A stretch of DNA of 64,000 bases from Sepioteuthis lessoniana (GCA_963585895.1 OY757924.1:62512299-62576298), one strand, 5' to 3'. Shown: positions 34,693 to 45,621, counted from the stretch's first letter. Numbers and translations are program-made. Notes: generated by a model from the letters alone, not told the origin.

Positions 34693-34918
34693 GGAGCTCT
34701 TTGCACCATGGCATATCAACCTATGTGGGTTATTTAATGCTGAAGCCATACTTTTCAAAAATAGCTGTGATACTATTTAACCGACAAAATGTTGAATAAG
34801 GGAGTCCATACCTTTTCAATGGGGTATAATACACAAGTACACATAATAGTGTGACTAGAGTTTGAACTCTCTTCCTTTGAGAAGGCAGTGCAGTACATTA
34901 GCCATTATACCACGAGGG
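34693..34918 (-). mobile_element. SINE family D, complete layout
   Basis: In minus sense: head 'ctcgtggtataatggctaat' with A box region, B box 'gagttcaaactc', middle 'aaggtatggactcccttat' and 'ggttaaatagtatcac', tail 'gcattaaataacccacatag' and 'ttgatatgcca'. It links a tRNA-like head to the tail shared with family B. Confidence 0.75.
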
Positions 34919-35129
34919 ATCTCTCCAAATCTACGAAAAATCTAGACGTACATAGAATCATTTGCATTTTGTTAAGAGTATTCGAAAGTATTCAAATCGA
35001 ATGTTGGTCAAAACTCGCAAAAGAGGTTACGATATACATCCTGCTAAAGTATTAATGATTCGTATAAGTTTTATTTAGCAACATAACTATTGAACACCTC
35101 CTCCAAGAGGAAGATATGATAGGTTATAA
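34919..35129. other. Non-coding, nothing recognised
   Basis: No recognised element. Confidence 0.35.
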
Positions 35130-35609
35130 TGTTATATAATAGCCGAGGGAGTTCGGTTCATGCCTTTGAGTTTAGTTAGGCTGAGAACCTTTCGGCTCAG
35201 CACATGGGTTAGTTAGGTGCAACATTGAGGCAGGTGTTAACGCGGACTCATGGAGGTGTCACTCAGATGTCATAATAGTCAGAGACGAAACGCAGTGACA
35301 GGGTGCGGGTGACGTCCCGCACCGGAAGCGCGCGGACGTTTTTGTGAGAATCTGAAGAAAGTCGGAGTTGAGAATTAGACGCCAAACGAGAAGGATCGAC
35401 TTATGGAGCTCGCAGGCGCGAGGCGAACTTGTTCCCTATGAGGGCCGCACGAGATGGGGGCCAAAGGAATAAGACAGCATAGAAGATTGTGTCTCTCCTC
35501 CTTACGTCGAAACCTTTAACTCAAAGTTAATAAAAAGGTTTCGTACCTGAACAAGAAGTCGTTACGTGTTTTCGAATTCCGAGATTCCTATGTTCTATCG
35601 TTATGAACA
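35130..35609 (+). mobile_element. Solo-LTR candidate, GC-rich
   Basis: Markedly richer in G+C and CpG than its neighbours (for example 'cccgcaccggaagcgcgcgg' near 35314). The left edge reads TGTTATAT and the right edge TATGAACA, an imperfect terminal inversion. A polyadenylation-like 'aataaaaagg' lies near 35530, in the position expected at the R/U5 border. No matching second LTR, internal coding part or target-site duplication is visible in the window. A different GC-rich unknown repeat is possible. Confidence 0.4.
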
Positions 35610-36644
35610 TTCGATATCCATTTCCCCCATTTCACACAGGGCCATATTCGTGTATATGGCTATGTAACAATAATTTTCAATTTGAAAATCAATTACAGCT
35701 GGTTGAAATAAATAATGTTCTTTCTCGTAGACTAGTTGTCTTACTGAAAGTAAATAACCCATCCAGCCATATCATTTACCCATATCTTCAAGTTGGATAG
35801 CAAAGAAAGATTCGTGTATTTCCTAAGAACCTTAGAATTAAGCGAAAAAGAGACAACCTCGTTCAAGATTTGAAATCGGATCAACGATTTCATTTCCTAC
35901 ATCAAAAGCCCTAACCCAAACCGCGTCGCCTATTTTTAGTTTTGTACCAGACTAGAAGTTATGAGCACTGTGTGAAAATAGATATCACTGACAAAAATCT
36001 GCTGGTCTAGCTAGATAACATTGTACCACTTAAGCCACCCTAAGGCTGTGCAAGCAAATATTTACAACGGGATACACGCAAGCAGCACGTTCTGAAGATC
36101 GAACTCACTGCCGAGCAGTAATTAATCTGTTAAATTAGATCAATTAATATCACCTCCCACACAACCACAGTATTTGAACGGATACATTAAAGCTAACCAG
36201 TTGTAGTATAACTAATGTTTTGGGAGAACGGCGTCAGATAATGTGTGGAACGGAATACCAGTTATCAGTCAGATTCGCGTCACAAATAAGCCTGGTTTTG
36301 TCCGTATCACACAAGCGCCCTTCTGAAAAAATAAAGATACATTTCTTGTGTAGCAAACAACAGGCTCATCGATGTAGTTCAAATCTGTTAGAAGGAAAAA
36401 GTACACAAACTTTTTTTTGAAAAAACTCTAAAACTTGGCAGTCGTCATTGTAAGTTTCGACTCCAATTGGGAAATGTAGAGTTTCAGGCATCCGGCCAGC
36501 AACCCGGCGCCATGAAAAAAAAAAATTGCTGCACAACAATTACCAAAAACAATATCCACAGCACAAATACAATATCGTTAAAAATAGATAGAAGCACTGC
36601 TCAATATGCCTTTCACTTTTACCATCAATAAATAATATGAACGA

Positions 36645-36650
<6 letters not shown>
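35610..36650. other. Non-coding, nothing recognised
   Basis: No recognised element. Short open frames at 35603-35800 and 36220-36420 have no motif. Confidence 0.35.

Positions 36651-36651
<1 letters not shown>

Positions 36652-36721
<70 letters not shown>
36652..36721. repeat. (CT)n-(TA)n microsatellite
   Basis: CT tract to about 36686, then TA. Confidence 0.95.
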
Positions 36722-36723
<2 letters not shown>

Positions 36724-36807
36724 CATGGTGGTGTCTGTGACCTTAGGTTTTATGTTTTACGCATTAATGTGTAAATCCTGAAACAAATGTCCAAAGATAT
36801 CAACATG

Positions 36808-36809
<2 letters not shown>

Positions 36810-36853
<44 letters not shown>
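36810..36853. repeat. (TA)n microsatellite
   Basis: Uninterrupted TA dinucleotides. Confidence 0.95.
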
Positions 36854-36858
<5 letters not shown>

Positions 36859-36859
36859 A

Positions 36860-37120
36860 GTCATCATCATCATCATCATCATGTCGCCCTGGTAGCACGG
36901 ATATCCCTGACCCTCTCTCGTTACTCCTCCCTATCGTTCATCGCCCTAGGTAGGTCTTCAGGACAACATCACGTATCCTCACATAGCTGCTGAATGTATG
37001 TTCTTGCTGGTCGTCCTACTTTTGCACGGCCATGTGTGGGGGTCCATAAAGTTACATCTCTTATGAGTTCGTCCCAGCTTCTCCAGCAGTGTCCTGCATG
37101 TCTGGTTCTTCTAATACCGT
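36860..37120 (-). mobile_element. LINE family L1, 5'-truncated with (ATG)n tail
   Basis: The tail appears as (CAT)n at 36861-36883. In minus sense the ORF end reads IRRTRHAGHCWRSWDELIRD and then TPTHGRAKVGRPARTYIQ followed by LCEDT. Homology stops near 37120, which marks the 5' truncation. Otherwise little decayed. Confidence 0.85.
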
Positions 37121-37172
37121 AAATTTGATCCACCATTAACGCAAGAGGTCTTGTGAAAATCAGAAACCATTT

Positions 37173-37176
<4 letters not shown>

Positions 37177-37210
<34 letters not shown>
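37177..37210. repeat. (TA)n microsatellite
   Basis: Uninterrupted TA dinucleotides. Confidence 0.95.
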
Positions 37211-37214
<4 letters not shown>

Positions 37215-37229
37215 GATGGGTACATTTTC

Positions 37230-37930
37230 GCTACTTTAAAAATTTAATTTCACGAATGCCCATAATTTGTTTCAGGATATATTTGCTTTGCAGCAAACAA
37301 AAGTCAGCTGGGTACTGTCTGTGAGCATCATGACACAATTTTCTCCTCCAAATAATTGAAAATGGCATTCTGAACTTCTGGGTATTCATTCTCGAAGCTC
37401 GATTGTGAAGATTTCACGGTTGTTAACCGTCAAGATAGATTCCTATACATACCGATGAAAACCAAACATGCAGTTCACATCATGGTGTCGGGGTTAGTCA
37501 CAAATGATTGTGACTTTATGCCACAAATCATCTTCCCACAAGGTCTCTTGATAAGTATATAAACCTACATCAAGTGTCAGGAGGAGATGCTGCTTACCTG
37601 GATTGAGAGGATAGCTGCTGGAAGACCCTACGTCTAGAAAGAGGACTTTTCTCCATACCACTCAACCAGGGTGGCTTAGTGTTACCTTCAAAAAATTTCA
37701 GCGATCTGTTTACCCTTAAAATATTTCGTACTAACTTCCCAAATTGCATTCCCTTCGATTATTATGTTTGGGGAACGAATGGGTGAGAAACAAAGCAGCA
37801 TATAGTATCGAATATGAACTAGAAGCAAAGATAACAGCAACATCTGACAATTCAAACTAGGAGACCATTGGTACAACTTTCGGGAAATCCCAACGTTGTC
37901 TTGAGGATAATGACGGTTTCTTTGAATGAA
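37230..37930 (+). pseudogene. Mariner-superfamily transposase remnant
   Basis: Decayed plus-strand transposase catalytic region. Readable blocks are VNRQDRFLYIPMKTKHAV (about 37425-37480), HIMVSGLVTNDCDFMPQIIF (about 37478-37540), a frameshifted middle, then IPFDYYVWG (about 37745-37775), which corresponds to the NPxDYxxWG block, and ELEAKITATSDNSN...ETIGTTFGKSQRCLEDNDGFF (about 37818-37927) at the C terminus. Stops and frame changes make it non-functional. Terminal inverted repeats were not identified. The subgroup differs from the copies at 2031, 8758 and 54128. Confidence 0.75.
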
Positions 37931-37934
37931 TTTA

Positions 37935-38320
37935 ATTAACACTATATATATGTTCAAATAATTTTTGTTCAAAAATCTGATACAGGGATAGATCAGTGGG
38001 TTTTTTTCATAATTTATAGGAGTTTACTAAATACCCCTGGTATATGAAAAAGAAAATTACCTGTACATTGATGAGTAGGTAGACTATGCATATATTTTTT
38101 GATTGTATACATTTATAAGATTTGATTAGATATAAAGTATTTAGATCGTATAATCATTAATGCAAAATATATATATATAATCATTGATATATAACTAAAG
38201 TGAATTATCTATACAAAATACATATTGGCTAACTCTGAAAAAAGGTATGCGAAAATAAAGCTATTATTTTATACATATCAATCTAATAATTCTTACTGAT
38301 TTCCTTTTTCATGCGCCAGG
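37935..38320. other. Non-coding, AT-rich
   Basis: No recognised element. Confidence 0.4.
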
Positions 38321-38321
<1 letters not shown>

Positions 38322-38365
<44 letters not shown>

Positions 38366-38441
38366 ATATATAATTCGATTATATATATATATATATATAT
38401 ATAAAATTAGATTACATATATATATATATATATAATTAGAT

Positions 38442-38473
<32 letters not shown>

Positions 38474-38600
38474 GATTATATATATATATATGTATAATTA
38501 GATTATATATATATATATATATATAATCTAATTATGTATATATGTATATATATAATCTAATTATATGTATGTATATAAATGCTTAATCTTATTATATATA
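38322..38600. repeat. TA-rich minisatellite with internal inversion
   Basis: TA tracts are separated by about 13-bp spacers. From about 38361 to 38510 the spacer reads 'taattagattata' or a close variant. From about 38520 to 38580 it reads as the reverse complement, 'tataatctaatta'. The two halves face each other around 38510-38520 and could pair. Confidence 0.85.
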
Positions 38601-38604
38601 TATA

Positions 38605-38758
38605 TTGTCATCTTCAGACAGACTATTTCGTTCTATCAGAACTCTTCAGTGTGGATAGACATGCAGGAAGCTCGAAGCCGGGATCGAAACCCGTCCAACT
38701 TTACGTTAGGCTAAGTTTCAGACCTCTCGGCCAACAAGAGGACCACGTTGGCTAAGGG
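38605..38758 (-). mobile_element. tRNA(Leu/Ser)-like SINE head, minus strand
   Basis: In minus sense, 'tgttggccgagaggtctgaa' (about 38717-38736) has the A box form TGGCNNAGNGG, typical of type II (Leu/Ser) tRNAs. 'gggtttcgatcccggc' (about 38676-38691) resembles a B box. The 3' part ends in 'tctgaagatgaca' (about 38607-38619). The spacing and mismatches argue for a SINE rather than a functional tRNA. Only one copy was seen. Confidence 0.5.
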
Positions 38759-38815
38759 AATTTTTAAGGTATTTATTTAGCAACAGAAGCCATTTGTTTA
38801 CATCTTCTATACCCT

Positions 38816-38827
38816 ATATATATATAT

Positions 38828-38861
<34 letters not shown>

Positions 38862-38897
38862 TCTAATACTTCATATTTTTTTCATTTTTCATTACAG

Positions 38898-38944
<47 letters not shown>
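38816..38944. repeat. (TA)n arrays, second with (TG)n
   Basis: TA tract 38816-38858 and TA-TG tract 38901-38944, separated by 40 bp of unique sequence. Confidence 0.95.
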
Positions 38945-38945
<1 letters not shown>

Positions 38946-39191
38946 ACATATGTGGAAAGTTGGATAAATCAAACACTTCAATTCAGATGCGTGGTATATC
39001 GTTCGTTTTATTCCATCGAACATTTTCAAACAAAGATTGTTTTCTGAGTTTTTCAATTTTAAAGCACATGAGAAAAATCATAAAACGGTGGAGGGCATAT
39101 AGGTGTATTAAATCGGTGTTAAGTTTTTGATTAATCCAATTTCCACACATTTCCATCATACTATCAGATTCACACCAATCTATGATTTCGA

Positions 39192-39192
39192 C

Positions 39193-39266
<74 letters not shown>
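39192..39266. repeat. (TA)n-(TG)n microsatellite
   Basis: A long TA tract with one TTTA interruption, then TG. Confidence 0.95.
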
Positions 39267-39269
39267 TCC

Positions 39270-40540
39270 CCTGCCTGTTTCTTTATATATGGTCTGTTAC
39301 TTGAGATATGTTTTATATTAGCTCATGTTCTTTTTTTCCCTCTGCCAACATTAGTAAGATATAAAAGAGAGTCTTGCTGCATACAATGTTTCAAGTGTTC
39401 AATATAGCCTTATCCAATCCAACCTTCCGATCCCAGCTCAAGTCCATTACCATACGAGACAAATAGTTGCCTCCTTAAATTATGATTATAAGCCAACAAG
39501 TCTTTACTAATTTTTACATTGTCTTCATGATAAACATGATCCCATATTGTTATATTCACAATGTTTTGACTGAAGTCAATTTCATATCTCTTAATTATTA
39601 ACATTCTGCATCCCATTTTTAAACTTTGCTTAGACGACAACTCGTATCTGAAAACTCTTCTGTGTTAATTGGTCCTTAAGATGAGACTTGTTTCTCCAAA
39701 TCTTGTAAAATATATGACTTTTGACGCATTATCGGCCCTAGAACTTTACCCCGCTATATAGTTAAATTAGAATGCTTTGGATTAATTTATCTATAACAAT
39801 GTTTTCCAAAGGGATATCAGTGGAAGTCCCAGGTTTCCTTAGAAACAAAGTTTCGCCAACTCATTAATTGTTTTTAGATAATAGTTTTGGGATTGATTGA
39901 TTGATTAATTTCGACGGCAGGTTAACTTTTCCAGATCTATTTTACGTCCAGATGTTTGGAAATCGCATTCATTGAAGCCTCATATTTTCATTCTCTGTGT
40001 ATTTGTTTCGTAATATTTTTTTGTCTTTTTTTTTTGTAGACGGCCTAAAAGAATATGATAATTTTTTAAAAAGATCTATTTGACCCCTAGATTAGACCCA
40101 AACTCGTATTACCAATACAGATCAGAATGAACTTGAGATTAATGGGAATCATGAGGTTCACTATACCTCCCAAATATCCAGAAAAGGAGACTCACCATCA
40201 GACGTAATTTAGTTTATAACAGTTTAAAGAAATCTTTATATATATAATTTGAAAACATCAGTAATTACTTTCTTTTCGAAATTGAATGAATTATATCGAT
40301 TTTTGAAACAGAAAGAAGGTAAAAAAAATGCAATCAGAAGATAAAATCACTGATTAATCTATTTTATTGAATTTATTTACAACAATTACTTATAAAAGGA
40401 AAAAAAAAGTAAGTTGGTTTTGATTTTAACATTTTATTTATTATATGCTCTTATATGAATGTTTTGTTGTTTTTTTTTAGATATTTTAAAAAAAAATTCT
40501 TTTAGATATTTTCTGATGTATCTCCGTTTTCGTTAGATTG
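39270..40540. other. Non-coding, one unexplained frame
   Basis: Minus-strand open frame 39410-39640 (76 residues) has mixed composition, including WDHVYHEDNVKISKDLL. No family was recognised and no splice or promoter context is visible. The rest is AT-rich without recognised elements. Confidence 0.35.
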
Positions 40541-40542
40541 GA

Positions 40543-40912
40543 TTTATGACATATCAACCATTGGGGGTTATTTGATACCAAATCCATTTTAGTTTAGCAC
40601 AAGTACAACTTTTTGTTTACACACAGTTAAATGTAAAATCCGTTCTATTTCAAACAATTCAGTTTAGCATAAGTAATCAGTTTAGTTCCAACTTACTCAT
40701 GCGGAGGACCCTACCAGGTGCTACCATTGCGGGACAGAGTGGACCTGGAAGCGATAACAATAAAAGAGTACTCTGCATTCGCCAAAGCTCCAGCATTACT
40801 GGACCCTCACAATCAGATCGTTTAATGTCATAAACAGGACAGCCGTTGAGGGAAACTTACCCCTCTGCATAGATGCTGTTGATGTATTCTACAACCCCAG
40901 TTGACTGGGCTA
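40543..40912 (-). mobile_element. Retroposon family B, minus strand, short body
   Basis: The tail in reverse at the left ('gacatatcaaccattggggg'), one or two body units ('tttacacacagttaaatg', 'caattcagtttagcat'), then the head in reverse, ending 'caaccccagttgactgggc' near 40893-40911. Confidence 0.8.
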
Positions 40913-40995
40913 ATGTGTCTTCGTCGCGTAGTGGCTAACGAGCTGGACTGTGACTTAACATTAAATAAGTTTAAATTTAATTCACTATATTACAT

Positions 40996-41234
40996 CAGAG
41001 TAGAGTGTTCGCCAATGGTCCCGGAGACCGGGGTTGAATCCCAGGTCGAGTCATACCAAAGACTTAAAAAATGGTACTTGATACCTCCTTGCTTAACACT
41101 CAGCATTATAAGGTACGTATCAAGAGTAAAGTGGAGCAATCCAGGGAAAGGAGTAGCGCCCTTCTCTACACTTTGGTGTATTAGCTATTGGAAAGGGAGC
41201 CTTCTGGTCGCCCTCGATTACGGTCACCAACTTT
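40996..41234 (+). mobile_element. SINE family A copy
   Basis: Starts within the tRNA-like head at 'agagtagagtgttcgccaat'. The B box region is 'ggttgaatcccaggtcg'. The full body runs to 'ggtcaccaactt'. A further tRNA-like A box piece ('cgcgtagtggctaacgagct') lies just upstream at 40925-40945 and may belong to another truncated SINE. Confidence 0.8.
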
Positions 41235-41256
41235 ACTTTAGTATATCTATATTTTG

Positions 41257-41345
41257 ACATGTACCCTTGAGAAAGGCATCAACTTCCTTATCTTCCAAAG
41301 CTATGGGTTAGATAACATGACTTTCGTCATTTGACTCATATTACT
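41257..41345 (+). mobile_element. SINE family D, middle fragment
   Basis: 'gtacccttgagaaaggcatc' and 'aaagctatgggttagataac' match the D middle. Head and tail are absent. Confidence 0.5.
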
Positions 41346-42125
41346 GTGGAAGATTGAAAGCGATTAAACAAAAAACAGAACAAAACAATTTAAATATTTT
41401 AAAATGCTTTTTCTTTTTTGAAATATTTATCAACATTTTTTAAATACTTAAAAAAACATGCTTCATTTAAGTTTTTAAAAAATCATTATTTTTTAAAGAT
41501 ATTTTTTTCATTTAACGTTTTATTACAGTTATAATATTAGGAGTTGTCTTGTAACTCTTTTCAGAGTTCCAAGACAAAATAAGATTGGGAAAACATTAAC
41601 CAGGTATTAATGTTTTCTTGAAAATGTACAGTTTTTCTTTTCTTTTCTTTACTAGTTTATCACTGTAGATTTTTACCGTTTTATCTTGGATAGTGTTTTC
41701 TTTTTCTTTTTCTTCTGTTGTCGGGAAGGAAACCAGATTCCCCACCCCCCTGTTTTTTTGGTCAATGAACTCAGCTTTCTATGCTATTTATTCTTCCAGC
41801 ACAAACAATGCTCTTACGCTTCCAAGTGATTTTTTTATATTTTATCACTTTCTTAAATCTCTTCCTTAGGACATCTGAAAATGTTATTTTGTTATTGTTT
41901 GAATGGTTTCAGTCTAAATATACACATCATTGATTTGATTGAAAATTGTCAACTAAACCTTTCCCTCGTTCAATTTCAATTTGTTTAAAGATAAAGAAAT
42001 TTTCTCAATTTTTTTTTCAAATGATTGATAGGTTTTAACAAGTCAAGCAGTTTACAGTTATTTCATGCCTAGAATTTAGGGAATCGTGTTCATTGTCTTA
42101 TTACATTGAGATTGTTTCATCAATA
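41346..42125. other. Non-coding, T-rich
   Basis: No recognised element or coding signal. Confidence 0.4.
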
Positions 42126-42340
42126 CCGGCTCATTGGTCTTGTGGGTAGAGTGTTCGCCACTGGTCCGGGAGACCTGAGTTCAATCCCAGGTCGCGTCAG
42201 ACCAAACACTTTATGCCTCCCTGCTTAACACTCAGCAATATAAGGTACGTATCAAGGGTAAAGTTGAGCAATCCACGGGAAGGAGTAGCACTCTCGCCTA
42301 CACATCGGTGTAGTAGCTATAGAAAAAGGTCGCCAAATTT
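42126..42340 (+). mobile_element. SINE family A copy
   Basis: A box region 'ggctcattggtcttgtggg', B box 'gttcaatcccaggtcg', then the A body with small deletions, ending near 'aaaggtcgccaaattt'. Confidence 0.75.
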
Positions 42341-42362
42341 ACTTACTAATATAATTTACGAA

Positions 42363-42633
42363 CCAGTGCCAGTGGTGTAATACTTATCATTGTAGGAAAT
42401 GGACCCGGCAACCCGAGTTCGATAACTGCACGAGACTGATTGCTTTATATATAGCACTAATACGCTTCGGAAAAAAATATGAATCCAATTATTCAATATA
42501 TTGGTAAAAAATAGAATAGACTAGGTTTTATAGCCTTGTTTAGGCATCGATTTTAGGAGAAGGAAAACATTTAATTCAAACTCTGCTTAAAGATTGACCA
42601 TGTGTTATATCCTGCTCGTTCGGAGGGGTTGGC
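42363..42633 (+). mobile_element. SINE family C, near full length
   Basis: The head 'gccagtggtgtaatacttat' is followed by B box 'gagttcgataactgc', middle 'agaatagactaggttttata' and end 'gtgttatatcctgctcgttc'. It lies 23 bp after a family A SINE in the same orientation. Confidence 0.8.
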
Positions 42634-42659
42634 AATAATATATGATACGACGTATTCCA

Positions 42660-42990
42660 ATCGAATATGAATAATTTACCTACATTTATACAGTTTCAAC
42701 TATTCCTCTCAATAATTTACATGGTTTCAAGTAATTCTTTCTATTTAAAAATACTAACATTTTTGCTTAGTTATATGGTTTCATGTAAGAGCTTATAGAT
42801 TCAAGTCTTTCTCCATGATAAAATTTACAATCATATAATTGTAACTATTCCAACGAAATACGAATAATTTTAGAACGTCACCCTTAGATGCAGTCTATTA
42901 TGATACCCAGGACACCCGTTTTGTCGGGCGGCGGTCTTACCCGTCTCCAGGGGATACAGATATTGTTGGCTCCCGCCAACAGGGCGGATT
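42660..42990 (-). mobile_element. Retroposon family B, minus strand, truncated
   Basis: Body units ('atggtttcaagtaattcttt', 'gttatatggtttcatgta') are followed by part of the head in reverse ('cccaggacacccgttttgtc', 'cttacccgtctccagggga'). Confidence 0.55.
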
Positions 42991-42994
42991 TTTT

Positions 42995-43369
42995 TCTTCA
43001 AAACTCCTTTATTGGTACTCCTTTATTGGTATACAGTCATTTCATGGAAATTAATGCTTCCCTTTCCTCTTGAGCATCATTTCAGAAAATCAAGAAATGT
43101 ACGTAATTTCAGCAGGTTTTTTATTTTATGGTAATCATTATGTTGCTCTATCTGTCGTTTTAACACAAATTATAACGGGTGATTTTTCACTGAAGTATAA
43201 GTAAACAAAAATCACTATCAGATATCAATGTCTCCTCTTAGTAGTCAAGCCCAAGTCAGCTGTCTTGTGGACAAGATAATTTTTATCCTTCTCAGATTAT
43301 TACATCCTAAGTAAATTTTTGTACATCTAGATTGTCGTTTGCAGAATCCATCAATGTGTTTTTTTCTTA
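42995..43369. other. Non-coding, nothing recognised
   Basis: A direct repeat of 'actcctttattggta' occurs near 43004-43031. Otherwise nothing was recognised. The right part may be a decayed L2 upstream region. Confidence 0.35.
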
Positions 43370-43740
43370 CAAACAAGAAAAAAAGACCTGACATCTACTG
43401 AAATTTGCTGTTCCTGCGGAGTATGTAGTAAAAATGAAAGAAACCACATATAAAAAATACATTGATATTTCCAGGCAGTTGAAAAAGCTGTGAAACACCT
43501 ATGAGTTGGTGATACTGAAGATAGCTAGAGCTGATGGGGGCGGGGTTACCAATTGTTTTGAAAGGAGATTGAAGGAAGTAGAAATCAAAAAAATAATTAA
43601 GATTATGCAGACCATAGCCATGATAAGATCGGCTAAAATACTAAGAAGTATCCTAATGATTTGAACACACTTGCTGTCACACAGACTCCATCGTAAGACT
43701 AGAAATAAGTTTTATATCAGCATGTATCAACTATGATATC
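43370..43740 (+). mobile_element. LINE family L2, plus strand, decayed
   Basis: Two frames carry recognisable blocks: KMKETTYKKYIDISRQLKKL (about 43433-43490), then ERRLKEVEIKKIIKIMQ and TIAMIRSAKILRSIL (about 43563-43660). These match the C-terminal end of the L2 ORF. Three or more inactivating changes. Confidence 0.7.
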
Positions 43741-43744
43741 ATTG

Positions 43745-44346
43745 TTATCTTCTGTTATGTCTGCACTAGTAGTCGTGTAAGATGTGCCTGAAATAAAACG
43801 TTTACAAAAACTTCTTTTATTCCTTAAACTAAGATGTAATCGTATTTGTTTCCTCCAAATTAGTCCATCCCACTATTATTAACTTTTTCTAGTGGTTTCG
43901 TGTGTACTGGGATTGATTTTAGAATTAATTCTGATACAAAGTAAGCAGATCAGGTAGCGTCTTCTATTCTATCTCATCAGTTATCTTTTAGAGTTTGTTA
44001 CTATAGAAATTAAAAATAGATGGATGCAGCTTTCAAACTCTGAGAGTAAGTAGCTTGAGGAAGGAGAGTTGGTTAATTCTTTACAAAATAAATGGATAAA
44101 TAAAATAAATAAAATAAGATTGCAATCAGATCACCATCCATTGATATAGAATACTGTCCATATTCTTCGATTGGGATACATTCTTTCCAATTTGACATGC
44201 TGGTACCACTCCTAACATTACACATGCAATAAATAAACCAGAACACCAGAAACTTCTCAGTAATACAGTTTCCTAATGTGCAAAAGCTAATCTCACAAAT
44301 ATAACCCACTTTGTCCATTTATGAAGAACAAAAAAGAAAGAATGAG

Positions 44347-44350
<4 letters not shown>
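43745..44350. other. Non-coding, nothing recognised
   Basis: Minus-strand frame 44073-44318 has no recognised motif. Confidence 0.35.

Positions 44351-44351
<1 letters not shown>

Positions 44352-44421
<70 letters not shown>
44352..44421. repeat. (TA)n microsatellite, about 70 bp
   Basis: The longest uninterrupted TA tract in the window. Confidence 0.95.
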
Positions 44422-44425
<4 letters not shown>

Positions 44426-44429
44426 TAGT

Positions 44430-44935
44430 CTAATATATATGTATAATGTTAACTATTTGATTAAATGATGAAGACTCATTTTGTTTATATAATTCTATTA
44501 GGATCCTTTCAAGTTTCCTAACAAGTGTTTTGATTTTAGGTTTAAATTTGTACATGAATTTACCGAAATTGTCCCTAACGCTTTCGGACCTTTCATAAGT
44601 CATCTTCAGGGTTTGTTCGCAAGTGTAAAGGGTTAACATTGCAAAATTTATGTAAACTCACTGTTGGATTAAACTTATATGCCGATGACATCGAACAAAT
44701 TCAAAACAGAATTCTTTCAAATGAAATTGAATATTATCAAAAGAAAAAGAATATCTAAAAATGATTAAAGTCATTTCTAAACATTGTCGATATATACAAA
44801 TCAATTCTATTAATTCTAACTTTGATTTTTGTTTTTTTATATCTAGGGCTTCTAGGATTTGTAGCCGTAGTTTATTAAATGTGTAGGTTATAAAGTCGTG
44901 TTTTCACATAAAATTTCGGTAAATTCTTTTGTCAA
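44430..44935 (-). mobile_element. Penelope-like element, C-terminal and 3' fragment
   Basis: In minus sense the region 44765-44880 reads LRLQILEALDIKKQKSK with an IN-x-ID continuation, resembling the end of the Penelope-like ORF after the GIY-YIG domain. The downstream part has 'gaagatgacttatgaaaggt' followed by 'ccgaaagcg' (about 44582-44611), a stem-forming 3' motif. RT is absent. Confidence 0.55.
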
Positions 44936-45065
44936 TTCTAACCTAAAACCAAAAGAAATTGTCCAAAACTTGAAAGTATTCCAATAAAATGAAATAAACA
45001 AACTTCGTCATCATTATTTAACCGGATATGCTTGAATGAATGACTGTTGTCCAACTCCAACCCCT

Positions 45066-45067
<2 letters not shown>

Positions 45068-45107
<40 letters not shown>

Positions 45108-45161
45108 TGCGATTGGAGTTGAGGGAGACCCGAATGATCTGTTTCCACTCTATCCACCAGA

Positions 45162-45207
<46 letters not shown>

Positions 45208-45221
45208 TATATATATATATA
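45068..45221. repeat. Two (TA)n arrays flanking 60 bp
   Basis: TA tracts at 45068-45104 and 45164-45221 around a short sequence containing 'ttggagttgagggagac'. The sequence left of the first tract ('tgtccaactccaacccct') is partly complementary to the central piece, so the left tract lies in a possible hairpin. Confidence 0.9.
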
Positions 45222-45224
45222 TTA

Positions 45225-45426
45225 TTTGAAATTTAATATGTGTATTTGTGAAATAAACTTATTTTTGTTTAAAAATTCAAAAGCATTTTTTCAGAACAAA
45301 TGGAATAAGAACATATATTATATTATATTATATTATATACCCTGCATATTATGAAGATATTTGTATACATTAATATGGATTAAATGATTATTCTCAAGTT
45401 ACATTTGAACATTCAGTGTTCATGGC
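45225..45426. other. Non-coding with (ATATT)n
   Basis: About four ATATT units at 45315-45338. Otherwise nothing was recognised. Confidence 0.5.
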
Positions 45427-45620
45427 TAACCCATCCACCTCAGGCAGGATTTGACATAAGTTTTGTTTGTTTTTTTAAGTTGAGTACAACAGGGTTTTAT
45501 ACATTCTGCCTTACAATTTATACATACTCGGTAGTGTTAGGTGGAAGAATAGTTGAATTCATACTATGTGAAATGGAAACAATATCGTTCTAGATTTTAA
45601 CTTGAGTCACTGGCTCTATA
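45427..45620 (-). mobile_element. SINE family C, minus strand, internally deleted
   Basis: The 3' end in reverse ('cacctcaggcaggatttgac') is followed by a deleted middle, then 'gttgaattcatactatgtg' and 'gttctagattttaacttgag' of the head side. Confidence 0.6.
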
Positions 45621-45621
45621 T

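Noticed and set aside
38605-38758. Functional tRNA-Leu or tRNA-Ser gene
   Set aside because: The A box is good, but the B box is imperfect and I could not trace a full acceptor stem. Treated as a SINE head.
41038-41257. Coding role for the 118-codon frame at 40901-41257
   Set aside because: It crosses the end of a B head and a whole SINE A. The frame is accidental.
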